A stretch of DNA of 64,000 nt, taken from Acidobacteriota bacterium. GTDB lineage: Bacteria; Acidobacteriota; Thermoanaerobaculia; UBA5066. The DNA is taken from assembly GCA_016716715.1 (NCBI GenBank), contig JADJVE010000003.1, positions 1-64,000 on the forward strand. The letters are read 5' to 3'. Made by a program: the position numbers and the translations under genes. The notes under the pieces are model-generated. The model searched no databases. It was given only the letters and a program-made list of their open reading frames with translations, and was not told the DNA's origin. Positions 9,238 to 18,521 of the stretch are shown piece by piece; the first letter of the stretch is position 1; every line of letters begins with the position of its first letter.

Positions 9238-10062
9238 ATGATCGACAAGGATTCCATCGCCGCCGCCGGTTCCCCCGACCGAGCCCTGCTCGACGGGCTC
9301 GACCTCGCGCGGCTGCCCCGGCACGTGGCCGTCATCATGGACGGCAACGGGCGCTGGGCGCGCCAGCGCCGGCTGCCGCGCGTGGAGGGCCACCGCGCGG
9401 GGATCGCCTCCGTCCGGGCCACCGTAGAGACGGCCGCGCGCCTGGAGCTGACCGCGCTGACGCTCTACGCGTTCTCCACGGAGAACTGGAAGCGGCCGCA
9501 CCTCGAGGTCGCGACGCTCATGGCGCTCCTCAAGGAGTACCTCCGGCGCGAGCTGAGGACGCTGCTCGACAACGACATCAAGTTCCGCGTCGTGGGCCGC
9601 ATGGACGGACTCGACTCCTCCGTCCAGCGCGAGCTGCAGAGCGCGCTCGACGCGACGGCGCACTGCAAGGGCATGGTCTTCAACATCGCCCTCAACTACT
9701 CCGGGCGCACCGAGCTCGCCGACGCCATGCGGTCGCTCGCCGCCGAGGTGAAGGCCGGGCGCCTGCAGCCCGAGGAGATCGACGAGGCCGCGATCGAGGC
9801 GCGCCTCTACACGGCCGGCCTGCCCGACCCGGACCTCCTGATCCGGACGAGCGGCGAGATGCGGATCTCGAACTACCTCCTCTGGCAGATCGCGTACGCG
9901 GAGATCTACGTGACGCCGGTCCTGTGGCCCGACTTTCGGGCCCGCCACTTCCTCGAGGCTCTCGCCGAATTCCAGAAGCGCGAGCGGCGCTACGGCGGCG
10001 TCCTGGACGACGAGCAGCCCCTGCGCGAGGACGGCCCGCGCCCGGCGGCGGCCACGCGGTGA
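9238..10062 (+). CDS. uppS: Undecaprenyl (poly-cis) diphosphate synthase
   Basis: Cis-prenyltransferase making the C55 lipid carrier for peptidoglycan and other wall polymers. 274 aa. The FPP-binding motif with the catalytic Asp is IMDGNGRWARQR (D near 35). YAFSTENWKRP and the C-terminal LLIRTSGEMRISNYLLWQ-type block are intact. It begins the run uppS-cdsA-dxr-rseP-ispG found in many bacteria. The stop TGA overlaps the GTG of cdsA. TAGAAT at 9202-9207, overlapping the truA stop, could be an internal -10. Confidence 0.96.
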   Translation: MIDKDSIAAAGSPDRALLDGLDLARLPRHVAVIMDGNGRWARQRRLPRVEGHRAGIASVRATVETAARLELTALTLYAFSTENWKRPHLEVATLMALLKEYLRRELRTLLDNDIKFRVVGRMDGLDSSVQRELQSALDATAHCKGMVFNIALNYSGRTELADAMRSLAAEVKAGRLQPEEIDEAAIEARLYTAGLPDPDLLIRTSGEMRISNYLLWQIAYAEIYVTPVLWPDFRARHFLEALAEFQKRERRYGGVLDDEQPLREDGPRPAAATR

Positions 10063-10878
10063 AGTTCCAGAGGGAGGTCACGGCCGCCGTTCTCATCCCG
10101 GCGGTCCTCGCGGTGCTGGTCTTCGCGCCGACGTGGGCGTTCTCGCTCCTCGTCGCGGCGGCCGCGTGTGTCGCGCTCCTGGAGTTCTACGCGCTCCTCG
10201 CGGCCGGGGGCTGGTTCGTGCCGCGCTCGGCGGGCCTCGTCCTCTTCGGGGCGCTCCTCGCGGCCGCGCACCTTGCCGCGCCCGTCGCCCTCCTCGCGCT
10301 CACGGCGGCAACGCTGCTTCTCCTGCCGACGCTCGTGATGTTCGCCTCGCCAGCCGAGGCCGTCCTTCTCCCGTCTTCGGCGGGCTCCGTCTTCGCGACG
10401 CTCTACGTCGCGCTCGGCGCCTCGTCGATCATCGGGCTGAGGGCGCACGGCTGGCAGCCCGTGGTCTTCCTCTTCGCGGTGGTCTGGGCCGGCGACTCGG
10501 CGGCGTACTACGTGGGCCGCCGCTGGGGGGAAACGGAAGCTCGCGCCCGTCGTGAGCCCGAAGAAGACGTGGGAAGGCCTCTGGGGCCAGCTCGCGGGCG
10601 GAACGCTCTTCGGGGCGGCCGCGGCGTTCCTGATCGCCCCGGGCGCGCGGGGCACCGCCTTCGTCGCCCTCGCGGGCGCCGCCTTCGGCCTCGTCGTGTC
10701 GGCCACGGCCGTCGTCGGCGATCTCGTCGAGTCGACGTTCAAGCGCAGCGTCGCCGTGAAGGACTCCGGCGGCCTCCTGCCCGGCCACGGCGGCCTCCTC
10801 GACCGGCTGGACTCCTTGCTCTACGCTTCGCCCGTGCTGCTCATGGCCCTGACTCTCCTGCCCGGAGGCCCGCGTTGA
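10059..10878 (+). CDS. cdsA: Phosphatidate cytidylyltransferase, frameshifted
   Basis: Membrane enzyme converting phosphatidic acid and CTP to CDP-diacylglycerol for phospholipid synthesis. GTG start at 10059 overlapping the uppS stop. Several hydrophobic helices precede VWAGDSAAYYVGRRWG. After that point six G (10525-10530) break the frame. With five G it continues KRKLAPVVSPKKTWEG and then FLIAPGARG..., with the signature SxxKRxxxxKD as STFKRSVAVKDSGGLLPGHGG and ending LLPGGPR. The 820-nt span is one base too long. The gene is normally essential, so a sequencing error is far likelier than a true null. Corrected length is about 272 aa. Confidence 0.92.
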
Positions 10879-12068
10879 CCGCGAAGAAGCGAATCGCGCT
10901 CCTCGGCGCCACGGGCTCCATCGGCGACTCGGCGCTCTCGGTCGTCGCCCACTTCCCCGAGCGCTTCGAGATCGTGACGATGTCGGCGGGCTCGAACCTC
11001 GAGAAGTTTCTCCCCGCGATCGCGGCCGCGAAGCCGAAGGTCGTCTCCGTGAAGACGAAGGAGGACGCGGCCCGCGTGCGGCAGGAGTTTCCCGGCGTCG
11101 CCGTCGGTTTCGGCGAGCAGGGCCTCGTGGACGTCGCGACGCATCCCGACGCCGACGTCGTGCTCGGGGGAATCGTCGGCTCGGCGGGTCTCGTCCCCGC
11201 GTACGAGGCCGTCAAGCTCGGCAAGACGCTCGCGCTCGCGAACAAGGAGACGCTTGTCGTCGCGGGCGAGCCGCTCATGCGCGCGGCGCGCGCGGCCGGC
11301 GCCGCCGTCCTCCCCGTGGACTCGGAGCACTGCGCGCTCCACCAGGCCCTCCGCGCCGGCGCCGCCTCCGAGGTGAGGCGCCTCGTCCTCACCGCATCCG
11401 GAGGCCCCTTCCGGACGCGGCCCTTCGAGACGTTCTCCGCGATCACGATCGAGGACGCGCTCCGCCATCCGACGTGGAAGATGGGCCCGAAGATCACGAT
11501 CGACTCGGCGACGATGATGAACAAGGGCCTCGAGGTCATCGAGGCCCGCTGGCTGTTCGACGTCGAGGTCGAGCGCATCGGCGTCGTGATCCACCCGCAG
11601 TCGATCGTCCATTCGATGGTCGAGTACGTGGACGGGTCGGTTCTCGCGCAGATGTCTCCGAACGACATGCGCTTCCCGATCCTCTATGCGCTCTGCTACC
11701 CCGAGCGCATCGAAACCCCTCTCCCGCGCCTCGACCTCGCGGCCCTCGGGACGCTCACGTTCGAGGCGCTGGACGAGGCGCGCTACCCGGCCGTCCCGCT
11801 CGCCTGCGCCGCGCTCAAGACGGGCGGCTCGGCCCCCGCCGTGCTGAACGCGGCGAACGAGGTGGCCGTGGAGGCGTTCCTCAAGGGGCGCATCCCGTAC
11901 CTCGGGATCGTCGAGACGGTCGCGCGGGTCCTCGCGCGGCACAAGGTCCTTCCGATTTCCTCCGTCGCGGCGGCCCTCGAGGCCGACGCATGGGCCCGGC
12001 GCGAAGCCGAGACCCTCCTCCCGGCGCTCGAGCGGCCGGCGGCAACCAACCGCGCCGTTCCGGCGTAA
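10875..12068 (+). CDS. dxr: 1-deoxy-D-xylulose-5-phosphate reductoisomerase
   Basis: NADPH-dependent first committed step of the MEP isoprenoid pathway. 397 aa from a TTG start at 10875 that overlaps the cdsA TGA. NADPH-binding ALLGATGSIGDS is at the N terminus; LANKETLV, the metal/substrate region PVDSEHCALHQ, and HPTWKMGPKITIDSATMMNK are all present. It shares an operon with ispG, another MEP enzyme. Confidence 0.96.
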   Translation: MTAKKRIALLGATGSIGDSALSVVAHFPERFEIVTMSAGSNLEKFLPAIAAAKPKVVSVKTKEDAARVRQEFPGVAVGFGEQGLVDVATHPDADVVLGGIVGSAGLVPAYEAVKLGKTLALANKETLVVAGEPLMRAARAAGAAVLPVDSEHCALHQALRAGAASEVRRLVLTASGGPFRTRPFETFSAITIEDALRHPTWKMGPKITIDSATMMNKGLEVIEARWLFDVEVERIGVVIHPQSIVHSMVEYVDGSVLAQMSPNDMRFPILYALCYPERIETPLPRLDLAALGTLTFEALDEARYPAVPLACAALKTGGSAPAVLNAANEVAVEAFLKGRIPYLGIVETVARVLARHKVLPISSVAAALEADAWARREAETLLPALERPAATNRAVPA

Positions 12069-12083
12069 TCAACCCGAGGTTTC

Positions 12084-13418
12084 ATGAACATCCCGACCAA
12101 CATCCTCGCCCTCGTCTTCGTGCTCTCGTTCCTGATCGTCTTCCACGAAGGCGGCCACTTCGCCGTGGCGAAGTTCTTCAAGTTCCCGGTCGAGGTGTTC
12201 TCCCTCGGCTTCGGCAAGCGGCTCTTCGGATGGAAGCGGAAGGAGACGGACTACCGCGTCTCGCTGATCCCGCTCGGCGGCTACGTGAAGGTCGTGGGCC
12301 TCGGGCCCGACGAGAGCGACATCGTCGCCGGGGAGCATGCGGCCCCCGCGCAGCCCGGGACGCGCCTGCAGCGCCTCCTGATCCTCTTCGCCGGACCGGG
12401 CGTGAACCTCGTCCTCGCGTTCCTGCTCACGGCGCTCGCATTCCTCGTGGGCATCGAGGTCGCGGCCTACAAGTCCGAGACGCCCGTCGTGAAGGTCGTG
12501 GACCACGGGAGCCCGGCCGAGAAGGCGGGCATCAAGGAAGGCGACCGCATCGAGACGATCTCGGGCAAGACCGTGAAGACGTGGGAGGAGGTCGAGATCG
12601 AGACCGGCCTCGCCCCTCGCGAGAAGCTGGCCGTCGGGATCGTGCGCGACGGCGCGCCGCTCACGCTCGACCTCACGCCCGAGCCGCGGACGAAGTACGA
12701 CATCGGATACACGGGACTCAACCCCGCGATCCTCGCGGTCGTCGCCCGCGTCGTCCCGAACTATCCCGGCGCCAAGGCGGGGCTCAGGGTCGGCGACCGG
12801 ATCGTCTCCGTGAACGGCAAGCCCGTCGTCCTGTACTTCGAGGTCGTCCGCTTCATCCGCGAGGCGGCCTCCGGGTTCGACAAGGACGGCGCGAAGCCCA
12901 TCGAGATGGTCGTCACGCGCGGAAGCGAGACGATCACGCTCAACGTCGTCCCCGTCAAGGAAGGGGAGAACTGGCGCATCGGCTTCGCTCCGAAGGAGGA
13001 GACGACGGTCCGGCGCCTCGGGCTCGGGGCGGCGTTCGCGGCCTCGTGGCGCGAAAACGTCCGCCAGGTGAAGGTGACCGGCCAGATCGTCGGCCGCCTC
13101 TTCCGCGGAACGGGCTCCATGCGGCAGCTCTCGGGCCCGATCGACATCGCGAAGTTCTCCGGCGAGGCGGCGCGCTCGGGCGTGGCCCCGCTCGTGATGC
13201 TCATGGGCGTCCTCTCGCTGCAGCTCGGCCTCCTGAACCTCCTGCCGATCCCGCTCCTCGACGGCGGCCAGATCTTCGTCACGCTTCTCGAGGCCGCCGC
13301 GCGGCGCGACTTCTCGATCAAGGTCAAGGAGCGCCTCCTGCAGGCCGGTTTCGCGTTCCTCGTCCTCATCATGGTGACCGTCCTCTACTTCGACGTCATC
13401 AAGAACGTCACGTTCTGA
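12084..13418 (+). CDS. rseP: Site-2 intramembrane zinc protease RseP
   Basis: Membrane metalloprotease that cleaves anti-sigma factors or remnant signal peptides. 444 aa. The zinc motif HEGGH is at residues 21-25 in the first helix. Two PDZ-like regions follow (DHGSPAEKAGIKEGDRI and YPGAKAGLRVGDRI). The second metal-ligand motif NLLPIPLLDGGQ is near residue 395, followed by a final membrane helix. Its TGA overlaps the ispG ATG. Confidence 0.95.
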   Translation: MNIPTNILALVFVLSFLIVFHEGGHFAVAKFFKFPVEVFSLGFGKRLFGWKRKETDYRVSLIPLGGYVKVVGLGPDESDIVAGEHAAPAQPGTRLQRLLILFAGPGVNLVLAFLLTALAFLVGIEVAAYKSETPVVKVVDHGSPAEKAGIKEGDRIETISGKTVKTWEEVEIETGLAPREKLAVGIVRDGAPLTLDLTPEPRTKYDIGYTGLNPAILAVVARVVPNYPGAKAGLRVGDRIVSVNGKPVVLYFEVVRFIREAASGFDKDGAKPIEMVVTRGSETITLNVVPVKEGENWRIGFAPKEETTVRRLGLGAAFAASWRENVRQVKVTGQIVGRLFRGTGSMRQLSGPIDIAKFSGEAARSGVAPLVMLMGVLSLQLGLLNLLPIPLLDGGQIFVTLLEAAARRDFSIKVKERLLQAGFAFLVLIMVTVLYFDVIKNVTF

Positions 13419-14635
13419 TGCCGCGCCACCGCACGGTCGGCGTGCCCGTCGGAGGGATCCAGGTCGGCGGCGGCGCGCCCGTCGTCGTCCAGTCCATGTC
13501 GAACACGGACACGGCGGACGTCGATGCCACGGTCAAGCAGGGACTCGAGCTCGCCGAGGCGGGCTCGGAGCTCGTGCGGATCACGGTGAACGTGGACGAG
13601 GCCGCGCGGGCGGTCCCGGAGATCAAGCGCCGGCTTCTCGCGGCCGGCTGCGACGTCCCGCTCATCGGGGACTTCCACTACAACGGCCACGTCCTCCTGA
13701 CGAAGTACCCGGACATGGCGAAGGCCCTCGACAAGTACCGGATCAACCCGGGCAACGTCGGGACCGGGAAGCGCCGCGACGAGCAGTTCGCGACGATCTG
13801 CGGCGTCGCGCGGGACCTCGGGCGGCCCGTGCGCATCGGCGTGAACGGCGGCTCCCTGAACCAGGAGCTCGTCATGCAGAAGATGCAGGAGAACACGGAC
13901 AAGGACCTCGGGAGGACGTCCGAGGAGATCGTCGCCGAGTGCATGGTCCTTTCCGCGCTCCAGTCCACCGAGCTCGCGCTCGAGTGCGGGCTGAAGAAGG
14001 ACCAGATCATCATTTCGTGCAAGGTCTCGCGCCCGAACGAGCTCGTCGCGGTCTACCGCGACCTCGCGGCGCGGACCGATCAACCGCTGCACCTCGGCCT
14101 CACGGAAGCCGGGATGGGGACGAAGGGCCTCGTGTGGTCGTCGGCGGCGATGGGGATCCTCCTCGCCGAGGGCATCGGCGACACGATCCGCGTGTCGCTC
14201 ACGCCGCGCCCCGGCGGCGATCGGCGCGAGGAGGTCTACGCCGCGTGCGAGCTCCTGCAGGCGCTCGGAATCCGGAGCTTCGCGCCCTCGGTGACGGCAT
14301 GCCCCGGGTGCGGGCGCACGACGTCGACGACGTTCCAGGAGCTCGCCGAGCGGATCCAGGGCTACGTGCGCGAGCAGATGCCGGTCTGGAAGGCGGAGCA
14401 CGAGGGCGTCGAGACGATGACGCTCGCCGTGATGGGCTGCGTCGTGAACGGGCCGGGCGAGTCGAAGGCCGCGAACATCGGGATCTCGCTCCCGGGCACG
14501 GGCGAGGAACCGAGCTGCCCCGTGTACGTCGACGGGCAGAAGTTCGCGACGCTCAAGGGCAATTACGACGAGCTCTCCGCCGCGTTCCGGAAGCTCGTGG
14601 ACGACTACGTCGAGGCGAAGTACCCGCGCCGTTGA
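13418..14635 (+). CDS. ispG: 4-hydroxy-3-methylbut-2-enyl diphosphate synthase
   Basis: [4Fe-4S] enzyme of the MEP pathway that converts MEcPP to HMBPP. 405 aa, the two-domain bacterial form without the insert domain. It starts with VGGIQVGGGAPVVVQSMSNT. The cluster Cys residues are in TACPGCGRT and MGCVVNGPGE. The start overlaps the rseP stop by one base. The 3' end runs into a copy of the dispersed repeat, which begins at the stop codon. Confidence 0.96.
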   Translation: MPRHRTVGVPVGGIQVGGGAPVVVQSMSNTDTADVDATVKQGLELAEAGSELVRITVNVDEAARAVPEIKRRLLAAGCDVPLIGDFHYNGHVLLTKYPDMAKALDKYRINPGNVGTGKRRDEQFATICGVARDLGRPVRIGVNGGSLNQELVMQKMQENTDKDLGRTSEEIVAECMVLSALQSTELALECGLKKDQIIISCKVSRPNELVAVYRDLAARTDQPLHLGLTEAGMGTKGLVWSSAAMGILLAEGIGDTIRVSLTPRPGGDRREEVYAACELLQALGIRSFAPSVTACPGCGRTTSTTFQELAERIQGYVREQMPVWKAEHEGVETMTLAVMGCVVNGPGESKAANIGISLPGTGEEPSCPVYVDGQKFATLKGNYDELSAAFRKLVDDYVEAKYPRR

Positions 14636-14663
14636 AGATTTCTTTGAATGGTTAAGAGGGCGG
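14634..14663 (+). repeat. Dispersed AT-rich repeat at the ispG/TonB-like junction
   Basis: GAAGATTTCTTTGAATGG followed by TTAAGAGGGCGG. It starts at the ispG stop codon and supplies the ATG and first codons (MVKRA) of the next gene. Confidence 0.7.
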
Positions 14664-15100
14664 TTGCCGCCTCCGTTCTTCTCGGCGTGGCCGTCCTTTC
14701 GGGTTGCGTGGGGAAGGAGCCGGGGGAGCCGTCGTTCCCGCGCCCCACCGCGACCCCGAAGCCGACGCCGGAATACCTCCTTCCCGAGAAACCCCAGGGT
14801 CAGCGGATCGGCGGGATGTTCGAGCCCCTCCATCCCGGCGGCGAGGTCTCCGAGCCCGTCGAGATCGTCCGCGTCGAGCCCGACTGTCGTCTCCTCGAGG
14901 GTGCCGCGCGTCCGATCATGGTCCAGTTGATCGTCACGAAGGAAGGCGCCGTGGAAGGCGCTCGCGTCCTGTCGAAGGCGCCCGCGGACGCGAAGACAGT
15001 AATCCTGGAATCCGTGCGCGGCTGGCGTTTCCGCCCGTCGACGTTCAACGGCCGACCCGTCCCGGTCTACTTCACCGTGGCGCTGCGCCGCTGCCCCTGA
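14648..15100 (+). CDS. TonB C-terminal-domain lipoprotein
   Basis: Probable outer-membrane or periplasmic lipoprotein of 150 aa. A signal peptide with lipobox LSGC is at residues about 17-20, then a Pro/Thr-rich linker (RPTATPKPTPEYL). The C-terminal domain resembles the TonB beta-alpha-beta fold: IMVQLIVTKEGAVEGARVL and SVRGWRFRPSTFNGRPVPVY. Without a membrane anchor segment it is unlikely to be a classical TonB energiser. The start codon lies within a dispersed repeat and has no RBS; ispG ends 12 bp upstream. Confidence 0.78.
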   Translation: MVKRAVAASVLLGVAVLSGCVGKEPGEPSFPRPTATPKPTPEYLLPEKPQGQRIGGMFEPLHPGGEVSEPVEIVRVEPDCRLLEGAARPIMVQLIVTKEGAVEGARVLSKAPADAKTVILESVRGWRFRPSTFNGRPVPVYFTVALRRCP

Positions 15101-16069
15101 TCAGGTCCCCGACAGCCCCTTCTTGTCGAAGTGCGTCTTGAGCCTCCGCGAGAGCGCGACCTGCTTGGCGTAGTTCAGCGAGTAGACCGCCGCCGGGACG
15201 CCGGCCGCGTTGAACGGCACGGACGCGAGCGCGATCAGGAAGTGCCGCGCCTTCTCGCGCGTCGTGAACTCGGGGTTCCGGAAGTCCATGACGCTCGTGT
15301 AGTACTTCCCGAGCATCTTGTAGACGTCCCCGAGGACGTTCGTGAAGCCCATCTCCGTCCCCCACGAGAGGCACTCGCCCTCGCGGACGTAACCGAGAAA
15401 CTCTTTCCAGGTCGCGCCGGGCGCCATCGTGAAGACGCTCGCGACGGGCGGGTACGTGTGCGCGTCGGAGCCGCCGATGAGCGCGAGAGAGCCGCGCTTC
15501 TCCTTGGCGGCCGTCAGGAGGTCCTCGACGAGCGCGTTGTGCTGGTAGGCCATCGAGCCGTTCTTGACCTCGAAGACGTCGAAGAGCTCGAGCATTTTCG
15601 TGAAGAAATCCTCGGGGGCCTGACGCATGCGGTAGGACTGGAAGAGGTGATTCGCCGAGTAGAGGAGGCTCTCCGAGCGGAGGTACTCGACGAGGTCGAA
15701 GATGTTCCGGCGCTTCACGTTGATGACCTTCCACTGCGCGAGGGTGAGGTCGAAGACGTTGACGTGGATGCGGTGGCCGGTCTTCGGGAAGAACGTCTCG
15801 ATCTCGGCCGAGACGAAGAAGTCCGTGTAGTCCGGGTGGCGGTCCCGGAACTTCAGGCAGCCGTCCACGGTGTCGTGGTCCGTGAACGTGACGAAGTCCA
15901 TCCCGCGCGCTTTCGCGAGTCGGTAGGTCTCGTCGGGGTCGTTGTAGGAGTCGCGCGTGTTGCCCGCGCGGAAGTACTTGAAGATCGAGGCGTTCGTGTG
16001 CAGGTGGAGGTCCGCCCGGGAGAGGGGGAGCGCGGGGGAGCCCGGATCCGGGGCGGTGGAATCGACCAT
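15101..16069 (-). CDS. PHP-domain metal-dependent phosphoesterase
   Basis: 322 aa protein of the PHP (polymerase and histidinol phosphatase) superfamily, a trinuclear-metal hydrolase fold. The metal motifs ADLHLHTNAS near residue 20 and TFTDHDTVDG near 60 are visible, plus SAEIETFF, SANHLFQSYR and GGSDAHTYPP. The C-terminal 60 residues are less typical, with a hydrophobic stretch. Substrate unknown. On the minus strand TTGACT-17-GACACT ends 9 nt before the ATG. It is divergent from the PASTA gene. Confidence 0.82.
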   Translation of the reverse strand: MVDSTAPDPGSPALPLSRADLHLHTNASIFKYFRAGNTRDSYNDPDETYRLAKARGMDFVTFTDHDTVDGCLKFRDRHPDYTDFFVSAEIETFFPKTGHRIHVNVFDLTLAQWKVINVKRRNIFDLVEYLRSESLLYSANHLFQSYRMRQAPEDFFTKMLELFDVFEVKNGSMAYQHNALVEDLLTAAKEKRGSLALIGGSDAHTYPPVASVFTMAPGATWKEFLGYVREGECLSWGTEMGFTNVLGDVYKMLGKYYTSVMDFRNPEFTTREKARHFLIALASVPFNAAGVPAAVYSLNYAKQVALSRRLKTHFDKKGLSGT

Positions 16070-16123
16070 GGGGCAACGAGTGTCCGCGCACGTCCGGGGC
16101 GAGTCAAGGAGCCAGGCTCCTGC

Positions 16124-16129
16124 TAGAGT
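16124..16129 (+). promoter_or_regulatory. Candidate -10 (TAGAGT) of leaderless PASTA-gene mRNA
   Basis: TAGAGT is 6 nt before the ATG with no RBS. A perfect palindrome GGAGCC-A-GGCTCC lies just upstream. Confidence 0.4.
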
Positions 16130-16135
16130 GCCGCC

Positions 16136-16861
16136 ATGGGAGGGGTCTTCGGAAGAGTGCTGTACGCGCTTGTGCTGGCTGGCGTCCTCGCGACCGCGAC
16201 CTGGGTCTCGTTCACGCGTTTCGTCGCGGGCAAATCCCTCAAGACCCCGAGCTTCGTGAGCCTCACGCCCGACGAGGCGGCCGCCCGTGCCGCCGAGCTC
16301 GGACTCTCCGTGCAGGTGGACGCGGCGCAGGAGGCGTTCGACGACGCCGTGCCCGCGCACCGCGTCCGCGCGCAGCTCCCGGCGGCCGAGACGGCCGTCA
16401 AGAGCGGCCAGACGATCCGCCTCTTCCTCTCCCTCGGGCCGCGCGCCGTGCGCATGCCCGACCTCACGGGGCTGCCGGCGCGCGCCGCGACGCTCGCGCT
16501 GTCGAAGGCCGGCCTCAAGGAGGCTGCCGTCGCCTCGGCGCGCCTGCCCGGCCCGGCGGGCGTCGTCGCGCAGGGCGTGTCCGCCGGCGCGATCGCGGGC
16601 CCGGACACTCCGGTCGACGTTCTCGTGAACCGCGGGGCTTCCGACGTCGCGTGGGTGATGCCGGACCTCATCGGGCGCGACTTCGAGCGGGTCAGGACCG
16701 CCTTCGAGGAGCGCGGCTTCCGGATCGGCGGCGTGAGGAGCCAGGCCTACGAGGGCGCGGCGACCGGAACGATCCTTCGTCAGTTTCCGCTCTCGGGCGC
16801 GCCCGTCACGCGGCGCGACGCGCTGAGCTTCGTGATCGCGTCGCCGGAGGCGGCGCCTTGA
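16136..16861 (+). CDS. PASTA-domain membrane protein
   Basis: 241 aa. One N-terminal membrane helix (residues about 8-28) is followed by three PASTA repeats: TPSFVSLTPDEAAARAAELG, MPDLTGLPARAATLALSKAG and MPDLIGRDFERVRTAFEERG. Each ends with the usual run toward SGQTIRLFLS/LSFVIAS. PASTA domains bind uncrosslinked peptidoglycan or muropeptides; here no kinase or transpeptidase domain is attached, so a wall-sensing or anchoring role is inferred. Its stop overlaps the rpe start. Confidence 0.86.
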   Translation: MGGVFGRVLYALVLAGVLATATWVSFTRFVAGKSLKTPSFVSLTPDEAAARAAELGLSVQVDAAQEAFDDAVPAHRVRAQLPAAETAVKSGQTIRLFLSLGPRAVRMPDLTGLPARAATLALSKAGLKEAAVASARLPGPAGVVAQGVSAGAIAGPDTPVDVLVNRGASDVAWVMPDLIGRDFERVRTAFEERGFRIGGVRSQAYEGAATGTILRQFPLSGAPVTRRDALSFVIASPEAAP

Positions 16862-17538
16862 GCGCACCAAAGGTTGCCCTTGCTCCGTCGATCCTTTCGG
16901 CGGACTTCGCGCGACTCGGCGAGGCGGTCGCGGCGTGCGAGGCGGGAGGCGCCGACTGGATCCACTTCGACGTGATGGACGGACACTTCGTCCCGAACCT
17001 CACGGTCGGGCCGATCGTCCTCAAGGCGCTCGCGAAGGCGACGAAGGTCCCGTTCGACGTCCACCTCATGATCGAGGAGCCGTTCCGGACGCTCGACCAG
17101 TACCTCGACGCCGGCGCGCGGCGCATCGCGGTCCACGTCGAGGCCGAGCCGAACCTCCACCGGTTCGCGCAGCACGTGCGGACCCGCGGCGTGTCGCCGG
17201 GGGTCGCGATCAACCCCGGAACCTCGCTCGACTCCCTCGACGAGGCCGTGCGCTTCGTGGACTTCGTCCTCGTGATGTCCGTGAACCCCGGATGGGGCGG
17301 GCAGTCGTTCATTCCCGGGTCCCTCGAACGGGTCGCCCGGCTCGCCGAGTCGATGCGGAGCGCCGGCTCGGCGGCGACGATCGCCGTGGACGGCGGCGTC
17401 GGGGAGGCCAACGCCGGGGCCCTCGCGGCCGCCGGGGCCACGCATCTCGTCGCGGGGGCGGCCGTCTTCGGGGGCGGCGACGTGCCCGCGGCCCTCGCGC
17501 GGCTCGCGCGGGCGGCCGTCCGCGGGCACGGAGCTTGA
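16858..17538 (+). CDS. rpe: Ribulose-phosphate 3-epimerase
   Basis: Interconverts ribulose-5-phosphate and xylulose-5-phosphate in the pentose phosphate pathway. 226 aa from a TTG start overlapping the PASTA-gene TGA. The TIM barrel shows LAPSILSADF, the metal site WIHFDVMDGHFVPN, VHLMIEEP, and the flexible loop SVNPGWGGQSF. The last strand is IAVDGGV and the phosphate site is AGAAVFGG. Confidence 0.96.
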   Translation: MSAPKVALAPSILSADFARLGEAVAACEAGGADWIHFDVMDGHFVPNLTVGPIVLKALAKATKVPFDVHLMIEEPFRTLDQYLDAGARRIAVHVEAEPNLHRFAQHVRTRGVSPGVAINPGTSLDSLDEAVRFVDFVLVMSVNPGWGGQSFIPGSLERVARLAESMRSAGSAATIAVDGGVGEANAGALAAAGATHLVAGAAVFGGGDVPAALARLARAAVRGHGA

Positions 17539-17554
17539 AAGAAACCCCGCCGCC

Positions 17555-18397
17555 GTGCATTCTCCGACGTCCGTGACGCCTTTCCCGGTCCTCCCGCGCC
17601 GCCTCCCCGCGCTGATCGCCCTCGCCGCCCTCCTCGGAGGCGCTGCGGGCTGCGCGAGCACCGACTCGGCGGCCAAGATGACGCGGGAGCTCCTCTCCAT
17701 GCCGAAAGAGGAGGCGTACGCGAAGGGCGAGTCCCTCGTACAGAAGAAGAAGTACGAGCTCGGGCGGCAGTACCTGAGGTTCGTCGCCGAGAACTACGCG
17801 AACGACGCGATCGGCAAGCAGTCCGCCTTGCGGCTCGCGGACTCGTTCTTCGACGAGAAGACGCCGCTCGGCTATCTCGAGGCCGGCGTGAGGTACAAGG
17901 ACTTCCGGAACCGCTACCCTTCGCACCCGCGCTCGGACTACGCGCTCTTCCGGCTCGCCCAGTGCTCGGACAAGCAGGCCGAGAGTCCGGACCGCGAGCA
18001 GACGAACACGCGAAACGCCGCGCTCGCATACCGCGAGCTCGTCCTCGCGTACCCGGATTCGCCCTACGCCACGGAGGGCCGCCTGCGCCTCGGCGCGATG
18101 CGCAACCTCCTCGCCGAGCACGAGTACGTCGTCGGCCATTTCTACGTGAAACGCCGGGCGTGGCGCGCGGCCAAGGGCCGCATGGACACCGTTCTCGCGT
18201 CCTATCCGGACTACACGAAGCTCGACAAGGTGCTCTTCGACGTCGGGCTCGCGGAGAACAAGATGGGGCACGAGGACGAGGCCAGGCAGCTCTGGGACCG
18301 CCTCGCGCGCGACTTCCCTTCCAGCCCGCTCGTGAAGAAGGTGCCGCGTCCGGCGGCCGCCCCTCCCGCCCCTCCCGCGAAAGCCGCCGGCGGCTGA
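17555..18397 (+). CDS. bamD: Outer-membrane assembly lipoprotein BamD
   Basis: TPR lipoprotein of the BAM complex, which inserts beta-barrel proteins into the outer membrane. 280 aa. The signal peptide ends in lipobox GAAGC near residue 32. Five TPR-like helical hairpins follow, with typical motifs FVAENYANDAIGKQSALRLADS, split as FVAENYANDAIG / KQSALRLADS, and YPSHPRSDYALFRLAQC. A short Pro/Ala tail ends the protein. The GTG at 17555 is used here; a GTG at 17573 is an equal alternative, giving a signal peptide of more usual length. Confidence 0.86.
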   Translation: MHSPTSVTPFPVLPRRLPALIALAALLGGAAGCASTDSAAKMTRELLSMPKEEAYAKGESLVQKKKYELGRQYLRFVAENYANDAIGKQSALRLADSFFDEKTPLGYLEAGVRYKDFRNRYPSHPRSDYALFRLAQCSDKQAESPDREQTNTRNAALAYRELVLAYPDSPYATEGRLRLGAMRNLLAEHEYVVGHFYVKRRAWRAAKGRMDTVLASYPDYTKLDKVLFDVGLAENKMGHEDEARQLWDRLARDFPSSPLVKKVPRPAAAPPAPPAKAAGG

Positions 18398-18418
18398 GCC
18401 CTCGTCCCACCCCTCGGG

Positions 18419-18448
18419 TTGACGCAAGCGGCTCCAGCGAATTAAGAT
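18419..18448 (+). promoter_or_regulatory. Probable sigma-70 promoter of the secreted protein gene
   Basis: TTGACG (18419-18424), 18-nt spacer, TAAGAT (18443-18448). A leader of about 70 nt with AGGAGG near the ATG follows, so this gene is leadered, unlike many neighbours. Confidence 0.5.
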
Positions 18449-18521
18449 ACGTCGTCCATCCGTCCCCTTTTCGCGCCCCCATTGTCGTTTAGGGGACACG
18501 GGTTTCGGGCAGGAGGTCGTC

